Source: an uncultured Prevotellaceae bacterium
Lineage (GTDB): Bacteria; Bacteroidota; Bacteroidia; Bacteroidales; Bacteroidaceae
Length of the DNA stretch: 52,718 bases
Reading direction: 5' to 3'
Assembly: GCA_900557555.1 (NCBI GenBank)
Contig: USTH01000006.1
Coordinates: forward strand, 1-52,718
The position numbers were made by a program, and so were the translations under genes. Below, in pieces: positions 8,901-17,000 of the stretch. The stretch's first letter is position 1; each line of letters begins with the position of its first letter. The notes below the pieces were generated by a model. It was given only the letters and a program-made list of their open reading frames with translations. It ran no database searches and was not told where the DNA came from.

Positions 8901-9186
8901 GAATAATAGAACCTATATCAGGAGAAGGAGCTATACATTTGAATGTAACACTGGTTGACGCAGAACCTATATAGCTGACAGGTTCTACGATTTTCCAATC
9001 GTATGTCCATAACACTGCATACGTATAGCTACGAAAAGTTGTATATACAGTAAACTCGTCCCCTACATTCAATTTGTATATTTGTTTATATGCTGAGATT
9101 TCTGTTACTCCTCCTAACAGCAAAATTAGTATGAGGATGACTTTAGACAAGCATTTATTTATCTGTAGATTATTTATTCTTTCCAT
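5929..9186 (-). CDS. Secreted RCC1-propeller/Ig-like protein with sorting tail
   Basis: This 1085-residue exported protein is built of modules in order. They are a signal segment, an N-terminal domain, and two bacterial Ig-like group 2 repeats (about 125-290, with motifs such as SLSPGESQYI and GVSEGKTEVYCIV). Next come an SbsA-type Ig domain (about 295-395), a chitobiase-C-like domain (YYTLDGSVPTTKSAIY, about 398-478) and a second SbsA-type domain. Then seven RCC1-type repeats (about 585-915, pattern K-x-D-G-S-L-W-x-W-G-x-N-x-x-G-Q-x-G) should close as a seven-bladed propeller. A third Ig-like group 2 repeat and a short C-terminal domain ending VVAVNNCYTKVLVK, resembling a type IX sorting tail, complete it. 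The binding target is unknown. It is last in a three-gene operon, and its AT-rich codon use stands apart from neighbouring regions. Confidence 0.85.
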   Translation of the reverse strand: MERINNLQINKCLSKVILILILLLGGVTEISAYKQIYKLNVGDEFTVYTTFRSYTYAVLWTYDWKIVEPVSYIGSASTSVTFKCIAPSPDIGSIIQSVTYYYRNGTSSSGSNRSVDDWKVIVKDNSTVYLDQNSLSLSPGESQYIRASASNSSYAGSYTWTSSNPSVAYISGSGNRVRVVAQNSGSSTIMVKLDNGNTARCNISVRTIDVSNASISPSSKALSIDETASLSLLVSPSNATVTSKTWKSKNRNVASVNSSGIITGVSEGKTEVYCIVNGSITSSSCEVRISKPSFTLRSSSPVDNATGQAVFTQPSLTFCRQVFEGDNFSNISLKNNEGRVVTGTASLSGSTLTFTPSAPLSPKTKYNYFVPAQAVKDKYGNYNSAINIVFTTGELQKLNLTVSTKERFLSKGDRIVLTSNGKNVYIYYTLDGSVPTTKSAIYKEAIVVNNDIQLRAIAMGNGYKNSELLSQDYYITNVDGVKKFPNVNTILYEYKDVNPYITFSNKVKASASVKDVKLKKNGTEDIEGRIVVADSSIFFVPKAPLELGCSYKMIIPTDAIKTPQGESNNETSWSFCTGNYVTHIEMGPELAIATKTDGTIQTWGTLFKSGNTNDGSCSLISQTTPSVFLTDDVKAISSGYMHHAIIKKDGSLWMWGRQYCGEFGNNSTVGSAKPIKVQDDIVAVSCGGQTTGFVKNNGSLWMCGRNDFGQVGDNSTINRNVPTKVLDDVKSISVGWGVSYAIKKDGSLWAWGRNDSHQLGIETTEDKLLPVKIMDDVAIVSSSATESNWAAAIKTDGTLWIWGKEYAIPTKKMYDVSSVIVGVDYVEAIRKDGTLWAFGNNKFGQVGNGTVTAQTTPVKIMDDVAEVASSGETTIINRLNGSVWSWGRNDKGLLGDGTTLSLTDFRAKPKQIIEGRNYSVLYGISSRKSTYYISVGEQNVIDAIPVPLNAVYKDLSWSSKNTNIASVDGQGVVTAVSAGETNIVANIKNSKGTKYSMTCRVIVSNATDIDGIFPGDTIGNIKVWGSNHYLFISGLQLGQKIKVCSVAGSVIYQANAEDSAIKIPVGYSGVFVVAVNNCYTKVLVK

Positions 9187-9200
9187 GATTATACTTGTTT

Positions 9201-10427
9201 TTAGTTCGACTTAAACATAACTTTAACATGTTTGCTTTCCTCAAAACGTTCCTTGTTTCCTGCTTTATCTCGTGCAGTTACAGTAAACCTATAAGAGGCA
9301 CCCGCATGCCCTCTGAAGTTTGCCGTTTCTTTTGTGGTGTTTGGTAACCAAAGAACAAAAGGTTGATCATTTTCAGAATAGTAAATGTTGTAATCCTCAA
9401 CTTGGTCATTTGTCACATGCCATTTCAAGTTAACACTCTCATTTACTTGTTCTTTATCTGCCTCAATAACAGAAACTGGAGGTATCACATCAGGATAGCT
9501 TATATCCGTCCACTCTATGTTGGATATATTCCCCATATCGTCTCCAAAGACAATATAAAATCTTGCGATTGAATTATTTGAGTATCCGTCCGTCATGGCA
9601 TACATTGGAATTTTCAATTCTTTTTTGAATATAAACTCTGCATTATCATTTTCTACATTTTCCTTGATGGCTTTATCCTCATTGTTATTCCACCAGTATT
9701 TATACCAGCTGATTTTAGTTGGTTTACTATCTGTCTTGAAAAAAGCCCAAGTATGTATTCTGCTATAATTACCCAATATATCCTTAACTCTATAGTTTAA
9801 GGTATGCAGTCCTGTTTTTAACCGTGTCGCATCTACTGAGAAGTTTATTGTGTCATTGGATGCAATATAAGATTGCAGCACATTAGCTTTATCGTCAAAC
9901 CAATATTCTACACTTGCGGTTTTGTTTTGGATCGACGTTTCGTGCAAGGAATTCTTGAAGAAAATCCAAGTCTGTAGCGGGCTGTACTTCCCCTCGTTGT
10001 CTCTTACACGATAGTTCAATGTATGCATACCATCATTAAGCTTGCTTACATCTAATATTAATGCAACTTGCTCGTTGCTGACGTTTATATCTTGCTTTTC
10101 ATTATTATTGTCTATCCAATATTCACCTTTGGTTATCTTTGTTTCTTTATTCATTTTCATTTCATTTACACAAAACAGCCATGATTGTAATCCACTCCAT
10201 ATGCCATCGCTATCTTGAAAACGAAAATAAAGATTATGTATACCTAAAGAAAGTTCTTGTGTGTCAATGGAAAATGAAACCTCCTGCCCTTTAACCGCAT
10301 TAGTCACCGCTTTGTCATATCCATTCGACCCTATCCAATATTGGCATTTAACAACGCTCTTTCCTTGTGAATATCCCAATTGAACAAACAAAAAGCATGC
10401 AAGGATTGAAAAAATCAATCTTCTCAT
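9201..10427 (-). CDS. Exported protein with ~65-residue repeats and Fn3-like domain
   Basis: This 408-residue protein has a signal peptide (MRRLIFSILACFLFVQLGYSQ). Three clear tandem repeats of about 65 residues follow the pattern YW-x-D-N ... V-D-x-x-x-L-x-x-G-x-H-T-L-N-Y-R-V-x-D-x-x-G-x-Y-S-x-x-x-T-W-x-F-F-K. A fourth, diverged repeat starts near KYWWNNNEDK. The C-terminal 100 residues look like a fibronectin type III domain (LKWHVTNDQVEDYNIYYSEN, then YRFTVTARDKAGN). I know of this repeat from exported Bacteroidales proteins, but no function has been shown to my knowledge. It lies 12 bp after the beta-helix gene and 14 bp before the RCC1 gene. An extracellular structural or adhesive role is inference. 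Confidence 0.78.
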   Translation of the reverse strand: MRRLIFSILACFLFVQLGYSQGKSVVKCQYWIGSNGYDKAVTNAVKGQEVSFSIDTQELSLGIHNLYFRFQDSDGIWSGLQSWLFCVNEMKMNKETKITKGEYWIDNNNEKQDINVSNEQVALILDVSKLNDGMHTLNYRVRDNEGKYSPLQTWIFFKNSLHETSIQNKTASVEYWFDDKANVLQSYIASNDTINFSVDATRLKTGLHTLNYRVKDILGNYSRIHTWAFFKTDSKPTKISWYKYWWNNNEDKAIKENVENDNAEFIFKKELKIPMYAMTDGYSNNSIARFYIVFGDDMGNISNIEWTDISYPDVIPPVSVIEADKEQVNESVNLKWHVTNDQVEDYNIYYSENDQPFVLWLPNTTKETANFRGHAGASYRFTVTARDKAGNKERFEESKHVKVMFKSN

Positions 10428-10439
10428 AACAATTCTGTT

Positions 10440-11429
10440 TTACTGTTCTGCCTTTACTGTGATTTTGACATTTATCTTACCCTCTGCATTGCTGTTAGAA
10501 TCAATAGATTTGCTAATAATGCGTGGTATTGCTGGGTATTGGGAGAAACCTGTACCACCGTAAGGTCCAACGACAGTGCCATCACTGCCTAAAGGTGCAT
10601 CAATAGGACGAGCAAAACCGCCATACAAATATTCATACTCTTGAACTTTTTTTATATTACCATTATTTGCACAGCCTTTTTTATATTGAATTATTATTTT
10701 GGCAAGTTTTTCAGTTTCTCGGTTGCAAAACAAATTATTATAATATTCACTAGGAGAATCCAATATATAGACCATATCTTTGCCATTATTGCTTCCAGAA
10801 AATTGCAAACAGTTGTTTTTGTAAATGGCCAAAGGACATTCATTGTAATTATTACCAATTTTTTCCACAAAACAATTGCCAATATAAGCAATGTGTTCAG
10901 TTGAATTCAATCTCCCAAACTCACGTATTGATGAATTCTTGATACACAAATTTTTACTTTCAGGAAGTGCATCCACACAGAGAATACTACATTGATCAAC
11001 TAAGGTATTAGTATGATAATAGTTTGAATGTAATACTCCGTTTATGAGACAACGTCTTAGAGTACAATTTGTAATTGCTTTTGAAATACCTAAAGATACC
11101 TTTGTAGAAAAGTAGACACCTTCAATTTTTACGTTGTCCGCATTAACTTCAATTGAACTCAGAAATGTTTTTTCATTATCGTTTTCAGCAAAAGCACAAG
11201 CCCCAATTACCGTTATTTGTTTTGATATATTGGATACATCATTGAATTTTCCAGATGAAAGTGTTATGACCGCTCCATCTTGTGCTGCTGAATAAGCTTT
11301 TTTAAAAGCATCTACTCCATAAAAAGGAGTCATCACATCTCCCTGCTGAAGAGTTGCAGTCAAACCATCAGCCAAAATATTTGTACTCATAGTAAAGAGC
11401 ACAACTAACATTAAAAGTATTTTTTTCAT
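10440..11429 (-). CDS. Exported beta-helix-like protein
   Basis: This is a 329-residue product from the ATG at 11429 (MKKILLMLVVLFTMSTNILA signal peptide). The longer frame adds a non-signal leader encoded inside the structured region upstream. The mature chain has repeating short strands with Asn/Ser/Cys turns: ITVIGACAF, VKIEGVYFST, ITNCTLRRCLING, LVDQCSILCV, LCIKNSSIREFG, YIGNCFVEKIGNNY. This is the pattern of a right-handed parallel beta-helix (pectate-lyase-like fold). I see no catalytic motif, so binding or structural use is as likely as polysaccharide cleavage. It is the first gene of the three-gene operon and is preceded by a long, highly structured leader. Confidence 0.72.
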   Translation of the reverse strand: MKKILLMLVVLFTMSTNILADGLTATLQQGDVMTPFYGVDAFKKAYSAAQDGAVITLSSGKFNDVSNISKQITVIGACAFAENDNEKTFLSSIEVNADNVKIEGVYFSTKVSLGISKAITNCTLRRCLINGVLHSNYYHTNTLVDQCSILCVDALPESKNLCIKNSSIREFGRLNSTEHIAYIGNCFVEKIGNNYNECPLAIYKNNCLQFSGSNNGKDMVYILDSPSEYYNNLFCNRETEKLAKIIIQYKKGCANNGNIKKVQEYEYLYGGFARPIDAPLGSDGTVVGPYGGTGFSQYPAIPRIISKSIDSNSNAEGKINVKITVKAEQ

Positions 11430-11462
11430 TGGTTTTGATATAATTGATTTTAATATAATAAA

Positions 11463-11757
11463 GGCGTGCAACCGTTCGAACTTGTCTTTATCTTAGGTTA
11501 CCGCCAAGTGACCTGCACGCATAACAAGCACCGAACAATCCACGCCTATAAGCGTGAACTTCCAGTCTACTTGTTCTCATGCGTTGAAAATTGGCGGTAT
11601 TCAAGATAAAGAGAACAAGAGCTAAAAGCTCAATATCTTAATAAAGTATAGAACGGAAACGCTTAGTTAATACTATGAATTATGAGGTTAGACCTCAACA
11701 TAAGTCTCGTAGAGGAATGCAATTCTTGGAATTGTACAATCCTTAGCGTTTCATTCT
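11463..11757 (-). ncRNA. Large structured RNA, possible operon leader
   Basis: Two nested folds are visible. The first is a long imperfect hairpin: 11481-11494 with 11603-11619, 11499-11507 with 11591-11599 (TACCGCCAA/TTGGCGGTA), 11517-11522 with 11579-11584, 11523-11528 with 11570-11575, capped by CACGC/GCGTG at 11541-11556. The second is a branched domain closed by GAAACGCT/AGCGTTTC (11656-11663, 11745-11752), holding hairpins GAGG/CCTC extended by TTAT/ATAA, and CAATT/AATTG. A small GAGCT/AGCTC hairpin lies between them. The stems suit either strand. I favour minus because it directly precedes the operon ending at 5929. I do not recognise RNase P, tmRNA, SRP RNA or any riboswitch I know. 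A 6S-like RNA is possible. Confidence 0.6.
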
Positions 11758-11864
11758 GGTGTATCTATCTGTTTCTTACTTCTTTAAAATTTATTTGGTT
11801 AGACAATCAGTGAACATGCAAAAAGAATGCAAAAAGAATACTTTTACATAATGAATTGCAATTA

Positions 11865-11872
11865 CAAAAATA
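11865..11872 (-). promoter_or_regulatory. Candidate -7 box for the structured leader/operon
   Basis: CAAAAATA here reads TATTTTTG on the minus strand, fitting TAnnTTTG. It would give a leader of about 430 nt containing the whole structured region. No TTTG lies at the right distance for a -33 box, so this is tentative. Confidence 0.35.
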
Positions 11873-12049
11873 ATCTATTTTTAGAAACAGACGAAGATTT
11901 TTAATATTATTAACAAAAACCGTTTCGCTCACCCAACAAAACAAGGGAGAATGTTCTGACATTGAAGCCATTTTTCAGGCAAAAAAGACAACTTGCGCCT
12001 CCATATAACTTTTTGGACAGCAAACACATTACGGGTGGTTTTTTTTTCT

Positions 12050-12057
12050 TAAATTTG
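12050..12057 (+). promoter_or_regulatory. Candidate -7 box for the CotH operon
   Basis: TAAATTTG fits TAnnTTTG and lies about 87 bp before the first CotH start codon. No clear -33 TTTG is seen 19 bp upstream; the segment there is T-rich. Confidence 0.4.
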
Positions 12058-12143
12058 CTTTCTGATATTTTATATAATGTGTAGCTGCGCATCTTGTATT
12101 AAAACTTGATGATATTCTGGATATAATTGTTAACTGTTCGCAA

Positions 12144-15100
12144 ATGAAACCATTGGCCAAAATCACAGCATTGGCAATTGCTCTTACCTGCATTGTCTGT
12201 GTGCATGCAGACCGATTCTCATTTAATCCGACCATGAGGTTCAGGATTGAATCAAAGGTCGCATCGGGCAGTGCGATAGCCATAGGGAGCAGACATGGGA
12301 TTAATTCGCCTGTCTGCATTGCGACGACAAACACCAGCGAAGATGACTGCTACTGGTATTTCCACGAATACAAGACTGGCAAATATGCCATACGTAACGC
12401 CCAGACCGGCCAGTATCTCGTTTGGGACGAAGTAAGAAGCGACAGCCCCATACGCCGCTATCTGCATCTGGACTATGCGATAAGAAGCGACTCTGCCCTT
12501 TGGACCATGGGGAAACAGAGTGACGGAACATATTATTTTCAGAGTGCCATAGAGAGCTTCTACTGCTTCAACGTAAGAACAGGCAGCTACGCATTGGGCA
12601 CGTATCGTCAGGGCGGAACACCGTCAGCATATAACGAGTTGTTCTACATCTACAAGGAAGACGGAAGCCAATATGACCAAGAGACTGACAGCAACACCGT
12701 GTGCGGGATTGACAAGGACGGCTACTATTGGGCTGACTATAACATGGAGCGACCTCTTGCATACACCACCGATGAGGCTGACCCCATTCTCTACGCCATA
12801 ACGAATATAAGGTCGGGGCTTTATGTCAACCCCTCCAGTTATCTTGCCCAAACAGACCAGCAACCCGACAAACTTTTCTATTTCAGAGAAGCGCAAAACG
12901 GAGTGCAGATAATGGTGGAGGGTGACCAATATGTGTCGGCACAGTTGCCAACGACAACTTTGGCCAACGAAAACGACATTGCGGTAGTAAGCGGAACACC
13001 GAAAAAAGATGATCACGTTTGGAGCATCACTTATAGCAAAGAGGCTACGAACGCAGGTTATAACATAGGAGTGGCCGCATGCAGCCTCAACAGCTCAAAC
13101 AACCAACACCTAAGCAACTCGTCAGTCTACTGGAACGACTTCTTCAACAAGGGCATCTGCTTCTACGGTGCTGACGAAGGCTCCACTTTCACATTTAAAT
13201 CTAAAGACATACGCCACCGCAATTATCTTGCGGGGCTGGGCCTTGTCATACCAAGCGATACAGAGACACCTGTGGTGCCCGTTGACCCACCTGCCCCAAG
13301 CGACACTATCTATGTTGAGCCCATTCAGGGAAGTGTGACACATGTATACCGGGCCGATGGCAAAATAGACGCCATACCGACCGTCTATATCGAAAGACTG
13401 GAACAGTCGACAGACTCGGTAAAGATTACGACCAAGGCTGATGGGCCTGTTTACAACTATACCACATACGAAGTGGACTCCGTTTCAACCACTGTGCCAG
13501 GAAACTTCCCGAAGTTTAATTCATTCAAGTTCAACAACAAATACAACCCACATCTCATAGGCGATGCTATAGGCGTGTTTTATGGCGATACACTGATAAC
13601 CGTGACTCCTATATGCATTGGCAAACGCCTGAGACCATCGTTCAAGATAGACCACGATGCAGAGGTATACATAGGCAATGAGTTGCAAAAGAGCAAGGCA
13701 AGCCGCACACGCTATGACAACGACGTGGTGTATACCATAGCTCGTCGAGGACACACCATTCTGCGACGCACTAACAACAACACGTATTTGACATACCCCT
13801 ATGGACAGCAAACAACAGTGAGGGTAACTTACGCCACCGACCAAGCTACGGCACAATACAAGGTGCCCACCGTGTATATCACCACCAACAACGGCACAAT
13901 GATAAGTTCCAAGACAACCTATTTGGACGCAAAAATCACCATTGACGGTGCGGGGGTGTTTCCCGACATGCCCGAAACAGCCATGCAGATAAAAGGCCGC
14001 GGAAACTCCTCGTGGGCTGGCGCATGGGGCAAAAGTCCGTATCACATGAAGTTTGCCATTGGAGTAAAACCACTCGGGCTGACCAAGGGCAAGCATTGGA
14101 ATCTCATAGCAAACGCTCAAACCTACTCCATGACGACCAATGCCATTGCAATGAAAATGGCACAACTGGTAGAGACGGCTGGCTATAACCATGAAATTCC
14201 CATAGAGCTGTACATCAACGGGCAATACCGCGGATCATATAATCTGACCGAAAAAGTAGGCTTCGCCAACAACAGTATTGATCTGCTTGACGAAACCTAT
14301 GCCGTAATGCTGGAGCTTGACAGCTACTATGACGAGCCATACAAGTTTCGCACTACTAAATACTATTTGCCGGTAAACATCAAGGAGCCCGACCTCAGCC
14401 AAGGCACGTCACCACTGACAAGCGTACAGATCAACCAACATTTCAACAAAGCCATGACGGCATTGTACAACGGTGAAGATATCGACACCTACATTGACCT
14501 TGACTATCTGGCACGATTTCTGTTTGTAGACGAGTTTTCGTTTAACACAGAATTCATGCACCCCAAAAGCACCTTCTGCTACAACGAGAACATCACAAAC
14601 AGCAATTCAAAATATATCTTCGGTCCAGTTTGGGACTTCGACTGGGGGTACGGATACCAATTCACAAGCAATTATTTCACTTATCCTGCCAACACAGACT
14701 TTTGGAACAGCACCACAATGGAAGCCAAGACCTGGGTTAATGACTTGAGATATTGCAGCGAGAAACTTGACAGAATATATTACAACCTCTGGCACAACTT
14801 CATCAACGATGGCAGATTGGACGAACTGATTGAATACTGCCAGGACTACTACGACTATGCCGCAGAGTCGTTCACCCACGACAACAGCATGTGGGGCAGA
14901 GGCGATGCCGCAAGCTATGCCACCGTAACCACACGTGCAAAAAAATGGCTAAAGGAACGCGCCAACTATATTTACGACTACATGTCGAACACCCTCGGCT
15001 ATGCAGGAAAAGACTACCTTGCATCAACAGACAACACCGTGAACGGTGATGTGAACGGTGACGGAGCCGTCACAACAGCCGACATCGTATGTGTGCTCAA

Positions 15101-15881
15101 CTATATGCTGAATCTTCCTAACGAAGACTTCAACTATTCGCAAGCCGACCAAGACTCCAACAACATGATAACCGTAAACGACGTGCTTGCCATACGTGAA
15201 CTTACCACAAATGGCTCTGCCAGCGGACGGTTTTATGGGCTACCTGAAGCCGGAGCAACACTGTCAATGGGTACAGCGACACACCGTGCGGACGGTGTAG
15301 ATATTCCGCTTGACATCTGCGTTGCAGAGGGAGACTACAGCGGACTTCAGTTTGATATGTCTATCCCAAAAGGGATGAGTGTGACAAATCTTGACATCGA
15401 CAACAGCATACCTGATTTCAACATCTTCGTAACAGAACTCAACAGCCACAACAATACGGAAGACAGCAAGCAGAGCCTATACAGAGTGTCGCTCTACTCC
15501 TCTGGGAACAACAAACTGCCACAAGGGCATTCCGTTGCCACACTGTCGCTCGAATGGAGCGAAAACCAAAATGAGGCAGACATGCTGACCGCATCCACAT
15601 ACAACGTGCTGTTTGCAAACTCAACAGGTGAAGACGAGCGCTCACAATCACAATCAACACGGTTCTGCAACTCAGAACTTACAGGCATCGGAAACACTGC
15701 ATGGATTGCACACCAAGACGGAAACAAGCTGACCTTTGGAACGATGGCAGACATCATCATACCGATATACGGCATAGACGGAAAACTGTTCAGACTATGC
15801 AACACACGCACAGACGGCAACACTATAACACTGCCACCAGGCGTATATGTCATCAACAAGAAAAAAATAACAGTAAAGTAA
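12144..15881 (+). CDS. CotH-kinase-fold surface protein with dockerin and sorting domain (1)
   Basis: This 1245-residue exported protein has a signal peptide (MKPLAKITALAIALTCIVCVHA). N-terminal beta-trefoil-like or lectin-like segments follow (CYWYFHEYKTGKYAIRNAQT and a similar later block). A CotH domain spans about 560-960, with KGRGNSSWAGAWGKSPYHMK near 617, the Met-rich helix NAIAMKMAQLVE, YLARFLFVDE, and VWDFDWGYGY near 828. DxDWG is the expected CotH metal/catalytic motif. Next come a dockerin-like pair of calcium loops (GDVNGDGAVTTADIVCVLNY, about 967-1020), a cohesin-like beta domain (GLQFDMSIPKGMSV) and a C-terminal tail ending GVYVINKKKITVK. CotH proteins are known as atypical protein kinases in spores and occur in cellulosomal proteins. 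Kinase activity here is inference. It is the first of three genes; the third is a paralogue. Confidence 0.88.
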   Translation: MKPLAKITALAIALTCIVCVHADRFSFNPTMRFRIESKVASGSAIAIGSRHGINSPVCIATTNTSEDDCYWYFHEYKTGKYAIRNAQTGQYLVWDEVRSDSPIRRYLHLDYAIRSDSALWTMGKQSDGTYYFQSAIESFYCFNVRTGSYALGTYRQGGTPSAYNELFYIYKEDGSQYDQETDSNTVCGIDKDGYYWADYNMERPLAYTTDEADPILYAITNIRSGLYVNPSSYLAQTDQQPDKLFYFREAQNGVQIMVEGDQYVSAQLPTTTLANENDIAVVSGTPKKDDHVWSITYSKEATNAGYNIGVAACSLNSSNNQHLSNSSVYWNDFFNKGICFYGADEGSTFTFKSKDIRHRNYLAGLGLVIPSDTETPVVPVDPPAPSDTIYVEPIQGSVTHVYRADGKIDAIPTVYIERLEQSTDSVKITTKADGPVYNYTTYEVDSVSTTVPGNFPKFNSFKFNNKYNPHLIGDAIGVFYGDTLITVTPICIGKRLRPSFKIDHDAEVYIGNELQKSKASRTRYDNDVVYTIARRGHTILRRTNNNTYLTYPYGQQTTVRVTYATDQATAQYKVPTVYITTNNGTMISSKTTYLDAKITIDGAGVFPDMPETAMQIKGRGNSSWAGAWGKSPYHMKFAIGVKPLGLTKGKHWNLIANAQTYSMTTNAIAMKMAQLVETAGYNHEIPIELYINGQYRGSYNLTEKVGFANNSIDLLDETYAVMLELDSYYDEPYKFRTTKYYLPVNIKEPDLSQGTSPLTSVQINQHFNKAMTALYNGEDIDTYIDLDYLARFLFVDEFSFNTEFMHPKSTFCYNENITNSNSKYIFGPVWDFDWGYGYQFTSNYFTYPANTDFWNSTTMEAKTWVNDLRYCSEKLDRIYYNLWHNFINDGRLDELIEYCQDYYDYAAESFTHDNSMWGRGDAASYATVTTRAKKWLKERANYIYDYMSNTLGYAGKDYLASTDNTVNGDVNGDGAVTTADIVCVLNYMLNLPNEDFNYSQADQDSNNMITVNDVLAIRELTTNGSASGRFYGLPEAGATLSMGTATHRADGVDIPLDICVAEGDYSGLQFDMSIPKGMSVTNLDIDNSIPDFNIFVTELNSHNNTEDSKQSLYRVSLYSSGNNKLPQGHSVATLSLEWSENQNEADMLTASTYNVLFANSTGEDERSQSQSTRFCNSELTGIGNTAWIAHQDGNKLTFGTMADIIIPIYGIDGKLFRLCNTRTDGNTITLPPGVYVINKKKITVK

Positions 15882-15910
15882 CCTAATCATAATACCTTAT
15901 TATAATTACA

Positions 15911-16975
15911 ATGAAAAAAGTACTAACATTGGTTCTCGCATTGATGAGCATACCAATAATCTCGAATGCAGAAGATAACATCGCACTTAATGTCGTACGT
16001 GATTCAAAGACCCAATGGACATTGTCTGTTGCCCTCAACAACGACAACAAATACGGAGGATTTCAAATGGACCTGGTGATACCGTCACAGTTTACCGCCG
16101 CCATAGAAAACATAGCAAAGACAACACGCCTAAGGAGCATTACCATGCAAGCCAATCATCTTGCAAGTGGCAACCTCAGAATAGTGGGCTATGGAGCCAA
16201 CAAAACAAAGAACATTACCGGCAACAATGGTGATATCATCACAATGAAACTGACCTGCACCACCCCACTGCCAATCGGCGAGCATAAGGTAACGGCCAAA
16301 AATATAAGATTTTCAAACGCCACAAGCGAAACTGTGTTGCCAGGCACCTACACCAGCTTTAACGTTGAGGAAATGCCGCAACACACCGTAAACTATTGGA
16401 ACGGAGAGGAATTGTTCCATACGATGAGTGTGGAAGAAGGCGACTCTATTCCTGCCATCGAAAGCCCCGAGGCAAAAGAAGGCTTCGCTTTCTGCGGGTG
16501 GGACGACAGCACAGCAGTGATGCCCGACCATGACCTTGACCTCCATGCCACATGGTGCAGACTGTCATACACAGCAAGCTACACCGTCAACGGTGATACC
16601 GTCTACTCAGAGCAAGTGGCTTACGGTGACTCTGTAAAACTATATAACTATACGCCAGAAGAGACTCACATCTTCGTCAAGTGGATTGGTGACAGCTATG
16701 AAACTATGCCTGCCCACAATATCAGCTATGAAGCACAGCTTGCCCTCATTGGTGACGTAAACCTTGACGGAACTGTCAATACAAGTGATGTCGTAAGCAT
16801 CTATAATTATATCATCAGCAGCGAAGAATCTGGAATTCTTCGGGTTTGTGCCGACATCAACGGTGACGGAACTGTAAACAGTGCCGATGTAACAGGACTC
16901 TATAATCTATTAACCTACGGAACACCTCTTGGCAGCAAGGCTTACCGCCAAGCTCTTGTCAACGCCTTCAAATAA
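15911..16975 (+). CDS. Exported cohesin-like / InlB-repeat / dockerin protein
   Basis: The 354-residue product has a signal peptide (MKKVLTLVLALMSIPIISNA). A cohesin-like beta-sandwich covers about 20-150 (NNDNKYGGFQMDLVIPSQFT ... GDIITMKLTC). Two Listeria/Bacteroides B-repeat units follow: HTVNYWNGEELFHTMSVEEG ending LHATW, and YTASYTVNGDTVYSEQVAYG. A C-terminal dockerin-like domain has both calcium loops intact (GDVNLDGTVNTSDVVSIYNY and DINGDGTVNSADVTGLYNLL). Unlike its neighbours it has no type IX sorting tail and no CotH domain. It lies between the two CotH genes, 29 bp after one and 25 bp before the other. A cohesin-dockerin interaction among the three products, in cis or trans, is a plausible inference from the module set. 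Confidence 0.82.
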   Translation: MKKVLTLVLALMSIPIISNAEDNIALNVVRDSKTQWTLSVALNNDNKYGGFQMDLVIPSQFTAAIENIAKTTRLRSITMQANHLASGNLRIVGYGANKTKNITGNNGDIITMKLTCTTPLPIGEHKVTAKNIRFSNATSETVLPGTYTSFNVEEMPQHTVNYWNGEELFHTMSVEEGDSIPAIESPEAKEGFAFCGWDDSTAVMPDHDLDLHATWCRLSYTASYTVNGDTVYSEQVAYGDSVKLYNYTPEETHIFVKWIGDSYETMPAHNISYEAQLALIGDVNLDGTVNTSDVVSIYNYIISSEESGILRVCADINGDGTVNSADVTGLYNLLTYGTPLGSKAYRQALVNAFK

Positions 16976-17000
16976 CACCACAGCCAATCTCCAATACACC

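Larger units (their letters stand above)
11761..12143. other. Intergenic stretch with divergent promoters
   Basis: AT-rich, no gene seen. It holds an 11-bp tandem repeat TGCAAAAAGAA (11817-11827 and 11828-11838) and candidate -7 boxes on both strands, listed separately. The two operons diverge from here. A T-run at 12039-12048 has no convincing stem before it. Confidence 0.6.

Noticed and set aside
11463..11757. RNase P RNA, tmRNA or SRP RNA
   Set aside because: None of the conserved segments is present: no GAGGAAAGTCC-type P4 region, no tRNA-like ends with a tag frame, and no SRP apical GGAA/AGCA pair.
15900..16980. Middle gene of the CotH trio as a fragment of a CotH gene
   Set aside because: It has its own signal peptide, complete cohesin-like and dockerin domains and a natural stop, so it is a complete separate gene.
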